From Eretmocerus hayati (lineage: Eukaryota > Arthropoda > Insecta > Hymenoptera > Aphelinidae), in assembly GCA_029851415.1 (NCBI GenBank), contig CM056741.1, positions 144,944,522 to 145,008,521 on the forward strand: a DNA stretch of 64,000 nucleotides. The letters are read 5' to 3'. Both the position numbers and the translations under genes were made by a program. Numbering within the stretch: position 1 is the first letter of the stretch; each line of letters begins with the position of its first letter. This document shows positions 1 to 11,799 of the stretch, one piece after another. The notes beneath the pieces were generated by a model. That model worked only from the letters and a program-made list of their open reading frames with translations. It had not been told where the DNA came from and did no database searches.

Positions 1-1890
1 ATGTGGGTGTTCGGTCGGGCGATGGTAGTATCGCGTGATATCCGGTGAACTTGCGGTTCACTATACCGTAATGAAATCGTTACTCGGACGGGGGACTTGC
101 AAGTGGCTGTTCCAATCAATTTTCAAGCTCGGCCTTATCTCGATGATCGGCTTACGCTCGATTGACGTGGGTATCGTTCCGCATTTTGTATCTGCATGAG
201 CGATTTTTCTATTTTCTATCTGGGGCCATTTGTCGATCCGATCCAAAATTTTAGTATGGGAATCTTCACAAATTTAATGAGATGCATTTTTCGGAAAAAA
301 CGGATAGAATAAACTGAAGTCGAAAAAATTTGGAACAAATAAAAATGAATGATGTCGACATTGGAAACAGTCTTACGACACCGTACATAAAAACTTGAAA
401 AAAATCTGAAAATCTTTTTTCATTCTTTAGTGTAGAAGTGAATTTATTAAAAATCGATTCTCAAATATTAGACCACTTGCTCGAGAATGAACTTTTAGCT
501 TTCGGAAAGACGTTCAAATGATGAGTTGCCACCAAAAGCTAGTCTCAAGAAAGTAAATAATAGGGAAATCTAAAAATCGAAAAATTATTGGTCTTCATTT
601 TCTTCATTACAAATGAGCTTTTCTCAAGATTCCATTTCCACTCAATATAATTTGTTAACAGCTGGAATTAATTTAGGTTTTTCTAAATTTGTCCAATGTT
701 TCCATCAAAAATCACCTGTCACTGACCAAAATACGGTTCGAGTAATATTCTCCTTTCAAGTATTTTGAAAAGAGAAGAGTTATGGGTCAAATGAAGATCG
801 GAAAATTTTTATTCCTGTTAATTTTGTTGCTAATCATCATGATGCTTATCCGTCTTTGATATTTCTGAAATGAGACAATTCTGAAATGTTGAAAGCTGAT
901 TTTGCAGAGCGCGAGTTGGATGTTTAAAGAGTTATCTTTACCAAACTTTGTAATTTTCGTGATTTGGAGCAATGTAAAATTAATTCACGTGCTTACTCCT
1001 TCTTAAAAGTTTCTCCATCTCCGTGACATTTTCTAATTGCTCTAGTAAACTAACCAAGAACACGCTACTGTAGCCTCTCATTATAGTTTGTAAAAGTTGA
1101 AACGTGAGCAAGTTGTGCGATGAGCCACAAGACTTACAGTCCGCACTGCGCGACTAGTAGTTTAAAAAATTTTTCTCGTGTTTATGCATCGTGCGCCCGT
1201 GCATGAAACATCACGATGCCACACGATAAGCAGCAGAGCAGTAGACTCTTGGTTCCATAATGAAATGCAATTTCCTCGAGATGAGGAAAGCCATATACAA
1301 TATAGAACTGCTGCAAACACGGCGGAATGCAAAACCGAGACATCGTTATTTCGCAATATGATGCACACTATAGGTCCACGAATACACTTGTATAGAGCAA
1401 ATTTTGGATTTGATAGCCACTCAGGCCGTTGTCGAAATCGATTTACTGCATATAATCATATAATACTCTCATAGTCTACTCATACTCCACTCGAAGGACA
1501 GTGATTATAGAGATATGAGATAGGCGTACGTAGCATAATATCCGCATAATTAGCTAATGCAACATCGCTGCGCTACAATTACAAGCTTGATATAACAGAA
1601 CAAATGCTTTTCCACGTAGAAATAGACAAGCTGGACGATGAACGACCCGATTCTAATATCGAACCGTTGTACATACAATAACATATCCTATAGAGTAATG
1701 GCATTTTCCTCCAGAGGGCCACTGCAGTATGTAAAAAATATGGCTGCTAGAGAAAGAATATTTTCATCAACAATTTCCATCACTAATTTTGTAGCAGCCT
1801 GTGAAACACCAAAAAGAAAAATGTTTGGCTAGCCGAGCTTGCAGCTGAATAAGCGATTTTTACGCATAAGACTCGATATAATATTTTCAG
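1..1890. other. Non-coding region upstream of first visible exon
   Basis: I see no exon, RNA gene or mobile element that I can support here. Short open frames (for example a 98-codon frame at 1178-1474) have no recognisable domain. The region is probably an intron or upstream part of the plus-strand gene whose exon begins at 1891. Confidence 0.4.
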
Positions 1891-2016
1891 CATCTGCACT
1901 GGTCGAACCATCACGTGGATTCCGTCGATAGCGGCGGTGGCGGTGGTACAAATTGGTCCAAGACCACAAGGCCACGCGTTAACAGCGCCATCGACGTTGC
2001 CGGCTTCCTGTCGCAG
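1891..2016 (+). CDS. Internal exon of unidentified plus-strand gene (exon A)
   Basis: A 126-bp exon candidate. It is preceded by a T-rich acceptor (ATATTTTCAG at 1881-1890) and followed by a strong donor (CAG|GTAAAG at 2014-2022). It reads 42 codons without a stop, phase 0 to phase 0: an H/W-rich start, then a run of five glycines (about residues 15-19), then a segment ending AGFLSQ. Phase 0 at its end matches the phase-0 start of the exon at 15632. I do not recognise the protein. The opposite strand is also open here, so the call rests on the splice signals and phase agreement. It could be alternatively spliced. Confidence 0.5.
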
Positions 2017-4334
2017 GTAAAGCTCTCCCACTCTCCCTACCCCTCATCCTCATTTTCATTTCGTATCAACCATGATGTATATTAGCTCTCAACGCGCCCA
2101 TTTCCGGGCAAATCTTCTGGAAAGCTTCGCAAGTTTACGAGCGGTCCTCTCGTTGATTGAAAGCGAGACGCTTGTGGAGCTACACAGGGCGAGGATGCAG
2201 TGCGCGCTCCAAGTTTGCCATCCGCATTTTAATTTTCCAACTGGCAAATTTTTCTTTTTTCTTCATCCCTTCCTCCGTCGTTGGAAAGACGTCGACGACG
2301 ACCAACGACGGAGTGGCTACATCGCCCGGGACTTAACGAGTTTCTTCATTTACATCGCTTTGTTGAGAGAGTAGCTGTTTAGTCGGACTGTCGCGGGTAG
2401 CTTATGAATTTTAATCGCTCGATCGAGAGGACGATTAAAATTTCAACTCATCTCCAACTCCCGCTCTCGGGATTTACAGTTTCTTAGTGGTTGAAATTTC
2501 GTTTTGAATTCATCCTGTCCGTTATAACGAGAGATTTCGGATTATGAACTTTGACACTGACGAGTCAAAATTTATTCAGTTACATAGTTATAAGCTCAGA
2601 GTAGGAAAAGATTTGTGACGAAAGCCATTTTTGATTTCGTTTAAATTCGTTATATTCACTGGAATCTGTTCCGGAGACCCATTGAAACCGCCTTTTTTCA
2701 AGAAATATAGGGTTCTTGTATGGACCCAAAACGGCGAATGCAACTGGTCGGAATTCAACGGAACCGAAAATGGATTTTGTGACGAATAATTCCGATATCT
2801 ACATAGAATGTGTCTAACTAAATCTCCATAAGACTTCTCGTATTTCCAATTTTTATTGATATTCTGAATCAAGTTCCAGTTCAGCACGTGAATCTTGAAA
2901 TAATTCAGAAAAATATTCACGAGAAATGGAAAAATACCACAGATCAGGATGGATAAGTGAGGCACACACTATTTCAGTGATAAAAAACTGGTTTCAAAGT
3001 TGTGGAGCGACGTATAGTTTTGTTCATGAAAATGTGATAAATTTTTATATTGTGTGAAATACCAACACAATCTAGATTGAGTGCCTGAAATGCAATATAC
3101 CTAATGATATACCCATCAAATATTCGGCAACGAGTCGAGGAAATTTCTCGCACGTCGGCTTGATGCGGCAGGTGCAGAGGACATTCCCTGTCGCATTTTC
3201 GACACGCTATACATGGAAATTAGAATAGTCATGCCGCATAGTCGTTTAGACATATAGTCTCGTATGTATACGTTATAGTAGAGGAATCGATCTCCAATAT
3301 TGCGAAGGAGACATCAGCCACGGCACGGCGCGAACCGGTCTTTTCCGTCTATGACCTGATTCGCCGTTACACATATGTATATCGCACTTATAGATGTATC
3401 ATATACGGCTATACGAATCGAGTCTTGAGTTCACGTCCGAGATACAAGTGACGTCAACAATATAAAATACCTAGACGAAAGGGCTATGAGACTTATGTAC
3501 AGGAGGACTATTAAAATTTCAAAAATCCGGGGACATCACGTCGGCCGGTCGGTCGTCTCGTAGAGTGGGTACATCGGGGAGCCGAGCCGTGACTGAGATT
3601 TCAAATAGATTTTCTACTTCAGTCGGTATACTGCATATCGCGGTTTTCACAACCTAACGTTAAAACAGATAGGCAGAAGCTCTGCTACTCACTCTGCCCA
3701 TTTAAATAAGTAACGACAAGAAACGAACGCGCTCTGCTAATGCTAAAGTTCAAGGCCATTCGCGAGTGGCAGGCTGATACGGGCTAGCTATGCAGGCCCC
3801 CGTCGATCGATAACAAGTTTGTTGGTCAGATAGCAGCTGTGCGAAATATATAGAGGCCGGTTTTCTCCGATGTTTGTCATATATATTCGCCAACGCGTAT
3901 GCATTTCCATGCTGATGGATGCGAATGACGTGATACGCCGAGCGTTTATCATATACTGTCCTCTTCAAATAGCGCTAGGAATCTGTTTTTGGAGTCCAAA
4001 GAACGACACCCTTGCAGTAGAAATGAGCATTTCTTTGTGCTCGTCTGATGCATATTCAGAAAAGATTTCCAAAGAACTATCCATGCTTTCCTGAGCTTTC
4101 TGAAGAAAAAAATTTGCAACGCAATGCAAATTTTTCCCTTGTATTTTACTTTCTGAGCTGGTCCTCCAATTTTTTCACATCAGTTGATCGAATTTAACAT
4201 CGAATGAAAGAGTTATTAGGGAACACAAAGTCTCTTCGGTGTATCCATCGATTGGGAATCGGCAAATTCCAACAATGCCAAAGCCGCAGAGTCTAACGCT
4301 CAAGCGTTTCTGAGCTACAGGCTACAACCCATTA

Positions 4335-5314
4335 CAGTATATGAGTGATTCCGCCGAAAGTGTGATCTTTTGGGACCAAAATCGTTGTAGGGAGTAATTT
4401 GGGTCAAAAAATTATTTCAGCCCCAGACGAGTTTTAGTGGGTCATTGCAGTTAGTTTCCACTTGTTTTGGCACAAAAAGGAAGAATCTAGAGCTACGTAG
4501 CTCAAAATTCAAGACGGACAAAGATATGTCGAGTTCAAGGGGTCGTAAAGGGGACGGAATTGACGGGGATGGAATTGACATTTCACCTTAGAAATATTTC
4601 GACGGCTCGCTAACTAATCGTAGACTCTTTCCCCCATAGATTTGATCCAATGCAACCAAATACTTCGAGAAAATGTGTTCCACAAAGCGATATAGCACGT
4701 TGGGGAGGAGCACAACATGGGGATGGAATTGACCGAAAATTTTGTACGCCATTTGGAAAATACGTTTATGTGGTGCACTCGGCTGCAGATTCAAGTTTTC
4801 GGTTTATGTCGCGCAAGAATTAGGTGTATTTGGGTATCTGGAAACTAACCTCATTGGTTAGAAAGGCTCAATAGACTATCGGGGACTTTGCCGAGCTAAT
4901 TGGTGCTGTGCGAGCAGTTTTGGTGCAAACCCGTCTTCAAAATGTCGGATAGCCGTGCCCGAGCTGAGGGCTCAATTTTGACTCACAAAGTGGTGGATGA
5001 TGCTGTTTGAAGTATGACAAATTGAAGTGCATAGCTACACATGAGGGTTTTCGACTCTGAATATGCGTTGCAGTGAATGCAAGAGTCAAAGGTAGGTTTT
5101 CTACAGGGGACGGAATTGACATTTCGGCCCTTCATGAGGCATTACAAATTACGGGGACGTCAGAATCGTCTCCAAAACTATTATACTATTAACATATTGC
5201 GCACCAATAGAATACATCCCAGAAAATTGTTATAATGCACATTCAAACCCTCAGAAACTTGGGGGAACTTGGAACATGGAAAATCACACTTTCAACGGAA
5301 TCACTGATATACTG
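4335..5314. mobile_element. TA-target non-autonomous element, family TA-3
   Basis: The terminal inverted repeats begin CAGTATATGAGTGATTCCG at the left. The right end, read on the complementary strand, is the same apart from a few mismatches. The left flank is TA; the right flank reads TTA, so the duplication is imperfect. No meaningful reading frame is present. The motif GGGGACGGAATTGACA or a close variant recurs at about 4552-4580 (twice), 4718-4735 and 5107-5122. It interrupts the centre of the palindromic MITE spanning 4216-6444. Confidence 0.6.
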
Positions 5315-5317
5315 TTA

Positions 5318-6267
5318 CAGTCAATGTCCGAAATCCGTCGATCCTAGGATTGACTGAAAAAGGTAGTCAATGTTGCACAACGAAGGTAGAATTCGTACAT
5401 TGACTAGGTAATCCCAGGATTGACTGACACGCCTCAGTCAATGTTCGAAATTGATTTATGAAGAATAATGAGGAGCATTCTCTACTGATGAAATTCTCAA
5501 CATTTGTTGTCAAAACGAATATAATCTATCCCATATTAGCGCGAAATATTCCAACGTTTTCATCGTCAGAGAAATCATTGGAAAATATAAAATCATGAAG
5601 ATTAAGGAAAGAAATTGAACAAGTTCATGTACACAGGATTATTCTTCACATAACTTTGACTATTGTGACATCTCGAATTGCAAAATACTTTTCTTGTCTT
5701 ACAAGAGCATCTAATTGTCGAACATTTCATCTTGCAATTGAACTTTGTCGATCCTTCACCACCTGTGATTGATAGTTTTAATGATGCTTCTCGTACACCA
5801 ACATTTTTTGATTGATCTATCTCACTGTAATTGATGATTTTTCCTTCGCAGAGCTCAAGTTGGCTTCTCGTAAAAAGATCGTACCAATTTTGTAAAACTC
5901 TTGATCGACAAAATCTACAACAGGAGATACAGAGAGTAGCTCCTTATACCACTCAATTGGCGATATCGGCGCGAAGTTTGAATGCTAATCGGGTCCCAGC
6001 TTCTCGTTGATATTTGATAGATACCTGCCACGTATTCTGTGATAAACTGCTATTGATACAAATTACCAATAGTTCCCGGTATCAACGCGGCGACGGCTGG
6101 AATGCAAATTTTTTCGTCTGATAATAGACCTCGATATTGTTGAGAACTTGATTTCGGACATTTACGGAGGCGGGTCAGTCAATCCTGGGATTAACTAGTC
6201 AATGTACGAATCACCTCCATCTTTTCAACATCGACTGGATGAAGTAGTCAATGTCGGACATTGACTG
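5318..6267. mobile_element. TA-target non-autonomous element, family TA-4
   Basis: Bounded by CAGTCAATGTCCGA and its inverted copy TCGGACATTGACTG, and flanked on both sides by TA (5316-5317 and 6268-6269). The motif AGTCAATGT with a following CGA-like tail recurs near both ends, in both orientations (about 5319, 5369, 5395, 5428, 6208, 6245 and 6253). No coding capacity is seen. It inserted three bases beyond the right end of TA-3. Confidence 0.7.
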
Positions 6268-6837
6268 TAACATATCTATATATGTGGGGAAACGGTATAT
6301 ATAGATATACTGCAATGCATGGGCTGTAGCCTGTAGATTGGGAACGCTTGAGCGTTAGACTCTGCGGCTTTGGGTGTCATCTTTTGGGGGTAGAAGGACA
6401 TGCTTCAGTCGCATCCAGCTCCCAAACCCCTTGGACTCTCCTTGTTAGACTGATCATTAAAAAAAGTTATTTTCGTCATCATTTGAATTGATTATATGAC
6501 CGATTTATCATATGTAGTGTATCGATGAACCTCGCCTTCGAGTCAGGTAGGATGAATTCTGTACTAATAAATGAATCCGCATTTTGTAACTGAATCGCTT
6601 GCATGAGATGGTAGTGTTGGCGTCTGAGCGCGTCAAGCTGATGGACCTGAATGAAATAAACAGCTCAGTAATAGGGCCATGCTAGTGCCAATCATCTCCA
6701 AGTTTCTCTCACTTATGAGGATTTACTGGATCGTTTTTACTGTTCTGAAGATCATACACAGTGTGATATTTGACAAATTTTGAAACAAAATGTCAATTTT
6801 AGCAATAGGTCTAAACTTTTTGATTTAGCTTACACTC

Positions 6838-7426
6838 TTGATGGTAATACTTATCATAGATAAAATTAAGAGCTTTGGGTATTCAGGAGTGTGCATCGAT
6901 TTCTCCTTGTCTTTCATTGCTCATCTTGATTATACAGTTCCTGAAGTGTTGAGAATGCTTGGCTCATTCTACAGGAAAATTGAAGAGTTTACTCCTCCTT
7001 TATCGCTGATTCAAACGTTTCAAAGCCTTGTGCTGACTATTTTGATGTATAGTTCGCCTGATGAGACCTCATACGAAGAAATTCATTTAGATAAACTTGA
7101 GTTTGTGCAAAGGCAATTCCCTCGGATCTTATGTTACACAATTGGTAGACTCATGTCGTATGACAATCATGAGTATGAACCAGTCTCTACGGAATATCGA
7201 TTTATAATGACAATTGTTTCTCAATTTTGGTTCAAATAGGAGGCTGGAATACCCCGGGCTCGGTCATCTTTCAAACTGTAGGGAAGATATGTATTATGTT
7301 CGATCATTCAAAGTATTGATTCAAGTTACAGTAGCCACCAACTATTTTTTCACGCGTCATTTGCTCGTCTGATCAGATTGTGGAATCTACTTCCAGCAGC
7401 TAGATCCCCGAGTTTTATTGAACCTA
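6838..7426 (+). pseudogene. LINE (non-LTR retrotransposon) reverse transcriptase C-terminal remnant
   Basis: A 133-codon frame (6838-7239) followed in another frame by SSYSSHQLFFHASFARLIRL and then WNLLPAARSPSF (about 7318-7416). The first part has the layout found near the end of Jockey/CR1-like LINE polymerases: a 'D.SLSF..H.D' segment, then 'LRMLG...R', then 'KLEFVQRQFPRIL'. The 'RLWNLLP' block is typical just before the C-terminus of such ORF2 proteins. It is broken by a stop and a frameshift after 7239 and then by insertion of a MITE at 7427. The coding trace seems to resume after 8386. It is a dead fragment without the catalytic core. Confidence 0.65.
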
Positions 7427-8385
7427 CAAGGGGAGGTCCAACCTTGCGGAACACGGATCTTGATGGACTTTTGGGAATCATCTTGTTTTGGTGAGAAATG
7501 AAGGTATCTCCAAGGGTTCAATCCCACACGCTAAAAACAGTTTAGTTAAACTAGCAAATTTTTCTGCTCGACTAGCGATTTTCTGCTGCTGTTTCCAGAC
7601 AGCGGAAATAATTTGCTGTCGTAACTAGATCTCAACCCACCGGGACCCAGAAAAACATGTCATTGTTATTGAATTTGTTCTGGAGAAGATGAGGTGAAGG
7701 ATCTCTTATGAATGGCCACATGCAATTGTATTCCAACGGGGACATACCACCGCTGGAAAAGAATGAGTAAACTTACCTTCTAAATCCCCAATTGATTGCG
7801 GAGAGTGGGTAATGTGGATGTAAACATTGACAAGAGGTTATATTTATTTTGGTTGCAGATTAGCCGCATCAACTAAACATGAAGCTCGCCCAGCTCGCGA
7901 CTTGTGCTGTTTTACCCATTTTGAGTCGCTGCGACACCAAAATTTTTTGCAGCGCAGATGGCGTAGCTGTTTTTGCAAAATAATTTGCTAGCTGAACTCA
8001 AAAATGTTTCTAGATTTGCAGACTGTCTCTTAGCAAACTCTGTTTGCTGATTCATCGAAGCAAACTGTGCCTGATTTGGCAGCAGAAATAGCAAGACCAG
8101 ATTAAAATATTGTTGGATAAGCGAGGGTCCTTACAGCAAATTCTGTTTTGCTGTCGGAGCTCGATCTTTTTTTAGCGTGAGCTATGGAGATTAGCATTGT
8201 TCATATAGGCCCATGTTAGAAAGACACATATATAGATATACTGACAACGATAACCTCCATAGCTGTATCTCGGGATAGGAGGCCCATTGGACTTAACCCT
8301 TGGAGATACCTTCATTTCTCACCAAGAGAAGATGATTCCCAGAGTTTCATCAAGATCCGTGTTCCGCAAGGTTGGACCTCTCCTT
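7427..8385. mobile_element. Palindromic Harbinger-like MITE (group A), interrupted
   Basis: The left arm starts CAAGGGGAGGTCCAACCTTG at 7427. The right arm is its inverted copy and ends near 8385. The arms also share a stretch around GGTGAGAAATGAAGGTATCT. The same consensus recurs in the uninterrupted 330-bp copies at 31444, 33101 and 63121. A 653-bp element (7527-8179) sits inside and has replaced roughly 30 bp of the left inner arm. It inserted into a LINE fragment. No convincing target duplication remains. Confidence 0.65.
7527..8179. mobile_element. Non-autonomous element with CACGCTAAAAA ends
   Basis: Bounded by CACGCTAAAAA (7527) and TTTTTAGCGTG (ending 8179), nested in the MITE at 7427-8385. 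Inside, short variants of AGCAAACTCTGTTTGCTG are repeated in both orientations (for example around 7600, 8030-8080 and 8135-8155). No reading frame of note and no clear target duplication. An alternative boundary is a TA duplication within the palindrome CACGCTAGCGTG. The superfamily is uncertain. Confidence 0.5.
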
Positions 8386-8460
8386 CCCAGTGCATTTCAA
8401 AAATGCTGTTAGACTGATGATTTGCAAATATGACACAATTAGATGGAATACTTTTTTTCA
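8386..8460 (+). pseudogene. Probable continuation of the interrupted LINE tail
   Basis: Immediately after the MITE a short frame reads SFKNAVRLMICKYDTIRWNT. This fits the hydrophobic/basic end of LINE ORF2 proteins and would extend the frame broken at 7426. The evidence is weak because the stretch is short. Confidence 0.35.
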
Positions 8461-8667
8461 ATGATTTATTTGCGCAGACAATTAATTTTCATGAGTAGAC
8501 TCGCTGAGTCACATGGTTTTTTTTGATCCTCCATAGGTGAAGATATGCCGTATGATTGTTCGCACAGTTCCCTCCAATTGTTATGATCTGATATAAAGGG
8601 CTGAGATGCCCGTATATATTTCTTTCGAATAAAAATCTAAATGTCGGAAGAATATTTGATAACAATA

Positions 8668-9690
8668 CCGTAAACCGGGGTGAATGTGGCCAATTTAGAC
8701 CTTCTGATCGAATTCTCGTTGCGATTTTTCGAACAAACCTGTATGTATCTTAGGTCATTCGACGCGTCTTGACGTGTTCTTCGAAACACTGTCTTCAGAA
8801 TTCCATTTCATCCATTTGCTCTCATGAAAAGTGCAAAAAACAGGGTAGCCCCATTCACCCCGGCATCCGGGGCGAATGTGGCCACCCTCGTTGAGCATCG
8901 CGATCATAATGGTCTGAGCGAATCTCTAGCCCGACGCCTCGTGTTTGAAGCAAAATGAGGATAACACATCTCTTAGCTCATCTAATTACGAAGAGAATAC
9001 CGTTGGATTCATCTCGATAGCTCAAAAATCCGAGTCAAGCGGCCAATTTGGAATTTATGAACTACATTGGCGTCTCAAGTTGTGTCTCGAGTGGCGTCTG
9101 GGTTGATTTTGGACACTTTGACGCTTATAGTTGAGTTTCATTGCAAATTTTCTACCAAACCTAATATATATATCTGGACTCATTTGACGCACCTTGACGT
9201 CACCTCCAAAATACTGTTTTTGGGATTCTCTTCTACTCATTTGCTTTCTCGAGAGTTGTAAGAAACAAAGTGGCCACATTCACCCCGAGGCCGGCGAAAA
9301 ATCACAAGTTCTCGTTCAAGTGGTCGTTCTAAATAACTGTCGCATCCAAATTCAATCGGCAATAGCGCAAAATGTAGAGGATGCCATCACCTATTCAGAG
9401 AAAATCATTGGAAAGAGATAGAAATGGATCTACTAGCTTGTTCAGGTAAATTTTTGCAACATGAAATTCTTACTTGACAATTTTCACTTGATTCCAATGG
9501 AAAAAAGGGTATATGGAACCTGTCTCATCACAAATGAGCTGGCATATTTTGAAAGAAGAGATCCTAAGCTCTAAAATGCGCCCTTGCACGTCTTCCTAGA
9601 TGGTATAACATCGGAATTACGACTATTACAATCTCTTTCCAGGAAAGTAGCCACATTCACCCCGGTGGCCACATTCACCCCGGTTTACGG
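8668..9690 (+). mobile_element. TA-target non-autonomous element, family TA-1, copy 1
   Basis: The ends CCGTAAACCGGGGTGAATG and its exact inverted copy are flanked by TA (8666-8667 and 9691-9692). The internal motif GGGGTGAATGTGGCCAC or its complement occurs at both termini, as a head-to-head pair at about 8853-8884, at about 9270-9287, and as a tandem pair at 9651-9682. An inverted copy about 95% identical lies at 50210-51216. Shared open frames (about 64 codons) differ mostly at amino-acid-changing positions between copies, so they are probably not under coding constraint. Confidence 0.8.
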
Positions 9691-10965
9691 TAATCAAAGT
9701 TTTTCAAATCTGATTTGAGGCTCAAATTTGTTGTGAAACAAAGAGTGCGCGTATTGCATGGAACAAGTCGATGAAAGTGTTTCGTCTATTTACAAAATAG
9801 GTTTGTAAGAATAGCCCCGTAGCAAACTGACATCCCCAGATAGGGATCCATTTTTATGTCCGTTGGAATCCAGTTCACAAAAAATGTTCCAAAGTCTACA
9901 TGTATATTTCTGATCCACTTATGCAAAATTCAAGTAAACCGTATGAAAACTTGCCTTCATGTAGAGGAAATGTCACTTCACAGAATTATCGTCCTAAATG
10001 AAAAGTTTCACCCTCCACGAATGTCATCCAGTTGACCTCAGAGATGAATAAAAATAAAAGATGACTTTTCAGTTTCCATACGATTTTCCCTCATTCGACT
10101 CTCGAGAATGTCTGACTCTGTAGTTCAACGGTGAATGCATCCGTCGCAAGTAAGTTTAGTGTAGCCAGTAGTTACATTTTGTAGAGCTATATCATGATGA
10201 ACGAATGATGTAAATACAAAAATTTTCGACTCTCAGTATTATTTTGATCTCGCTCACACTGCACGGAGCCTATTATAAATATGATCACTCGTAATTATAG
10301 AGCTTATTGTTATGCTTGGTAATATCGTATTAAACTTGGCTGTATTATACATAATAATTGATGTCGTACAGCAATGGAGTGGAATATTCGGAATTTTTCT
10401 GCATGAGAAGTTATCAAAAATATCGCTTGAACATGCCATGTCAGTGTTATTATCCATGTAAAATTAGACATCACAAAACATATATGTATGTATGTACGCC
10501 GAGTTGACGTACATCCAACGCGTTCCGCCCTTTCAAGAAATTCGAGCAAGTAACGAGCGAGTGTCGGGGCGTGTAGATCGAATTTCGAAATTTGACGCTG
10601 GATGTTTGCGAAGAGAAATGCTCGAGAATTTCGCGCTACGAGTATGTTACGTAGATATATTACAACTCGATAGGTGATCATTTGATGGGCTACACTAGTA
10701 TAACGTTGCATCTTCATTAATTTTTTGCATGCTTTCATCTCTTCGTGACGCATTATCAGGACTGATGTAATCACAAGCTATCCCTCTGTTCGTGTTTCAA
10801 ATTTTCCGCCAAAACTCAATGTGATACCTGATAACTGAAAATGGGATCAATCCTAGCAAAAATGAAACACTCAATTTCATGTTCGTACTTCGAATTTTTT
10901 CGGTCTAGTAACTTATAGTCTCAGTGTATCTGTACTTATCTATAATCGGTTTACATTCAAAAATA

Positions 10966-11799
10966 AGGTAAGTGTACCCAACTTGCCTCTGTACCCAACT
11001 TGCCCCCATATGCCGATCTCAGGAATGGGCGCTCGTTAACCTTCCCGCAATTTTTTTTTACGTTTGTTATGTTAAAACATGAGCAAATACGTAGTTTTCA
11101 TCGACCCCGGATCATTTCTGCGTTCTCCAGAAAATATAAATTGAGTTTTCCATTTTTCGTGTTTGCACGGCTAAGAAATCACCGAGGAAATCACGTTCAC
11201 TAAAACCGGTACCAATTTATTTTTATTCGACCAATCTTAACGTACATTAGCGCATTCGATTCCTTGTCTCAATACCTTCAAAATCCGCTCTTCAGGGTTG
11301 CAGAACTCTGATTTGGAGCGATTTTATGTACAAAACACGAAGATGGTTTGGGAATCAAGAAGGCCGACATCGGAGTGTACCCAACATGCCCCCATATGGT
11401 TATCTCGGAAATGAGTGCAGCATGGCTTTTTTACCACTCAGAACGTGTTTACTGCATCAAAATAGGTCGAAAACGATGTCTTGGGCCAGCTAAAAGCTAC
11501 AAATGTCGCTGCACGGTGATCAAAATGGGTCAAAGCGATTTTATTCACTTCATCGCCGATTTAAATTGTTTTAAATGATGGGGGCAAGTTGGGTACACAT
11601 TTTTGTAAACTCTCAAAAATCACCTTTTGGGAGAATTCAAACAGCTCGGCTCCACTATATCCAAATTGGACGTATCTTAGCTCATTTTAAAGGTCTTGAG
11701 ACAAGCTTCAAAATGAGCTAAGGTACGTTGGAAAATATGGAAATGGGCCAAAGTTATTAAGAAAATGGCTTAATGGGGGCAAGTTGGGTACACTTACCT
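10966..11799. mobile_element. TA-target non-autonomous element, family TA-2
   Basis: The terminal repeats AGGTAAGTGTACCCAACTTG and their complement are flanked by TA (10964-10965 and 11800-11801). The motif TACCCAACTTGCCCCC or its complement occurs about five times: two tandem copies at the left end, one at 11377-11395, one at 11580-11597 and one at the right end. A secondary hairpin (TTAGCTCATTTTAAAG and its complement) lies at about 11675-11725. There is no coding capacity. Confidence 0.8.

Larger units (their letters stand above)
4216..6444. mobile_element. Palindromic Harbinger-like MITE (group B), split by two nested elements
   Basis: The arms at about 4270-4334 and 6270-6400 are inverted copies sharing the core AAAGCCGCAGAGTCTAACGC and the following 'CAAGCGTTTCTGAGCTACA'-type stretch. 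The right end is CTCTCCTTG followed by TTA (6445-6447). A TTA also precedes the left end (4213-4215), though the left terminus is degraded. The centre is occupied by two TA-target elements (4335-5314 and 5318-6267). Three-base TWA duplications and CAAGG-type ends suggest PIF/Harbinger mobilisation. No transposase is present. Confidence 0.6.

Noticed and set aside
2588..2965. 125-codon minus-strand frame
   Set aside because: No recognisable domain, no splice signals and AT-rich composition; probably chance.
9067..9261. 64-codon frame conserved in both TA-1 copies (also 50623-50817)
   Set aside because: The differences I could compare between copies nearly all change amino acids, which does not fit coding constraint. 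It lies in a non-autonomous element.
10310..10774. 154-codon minus-strand frame
   Set aside because: No domain or splice context; composition is like the intronic background.
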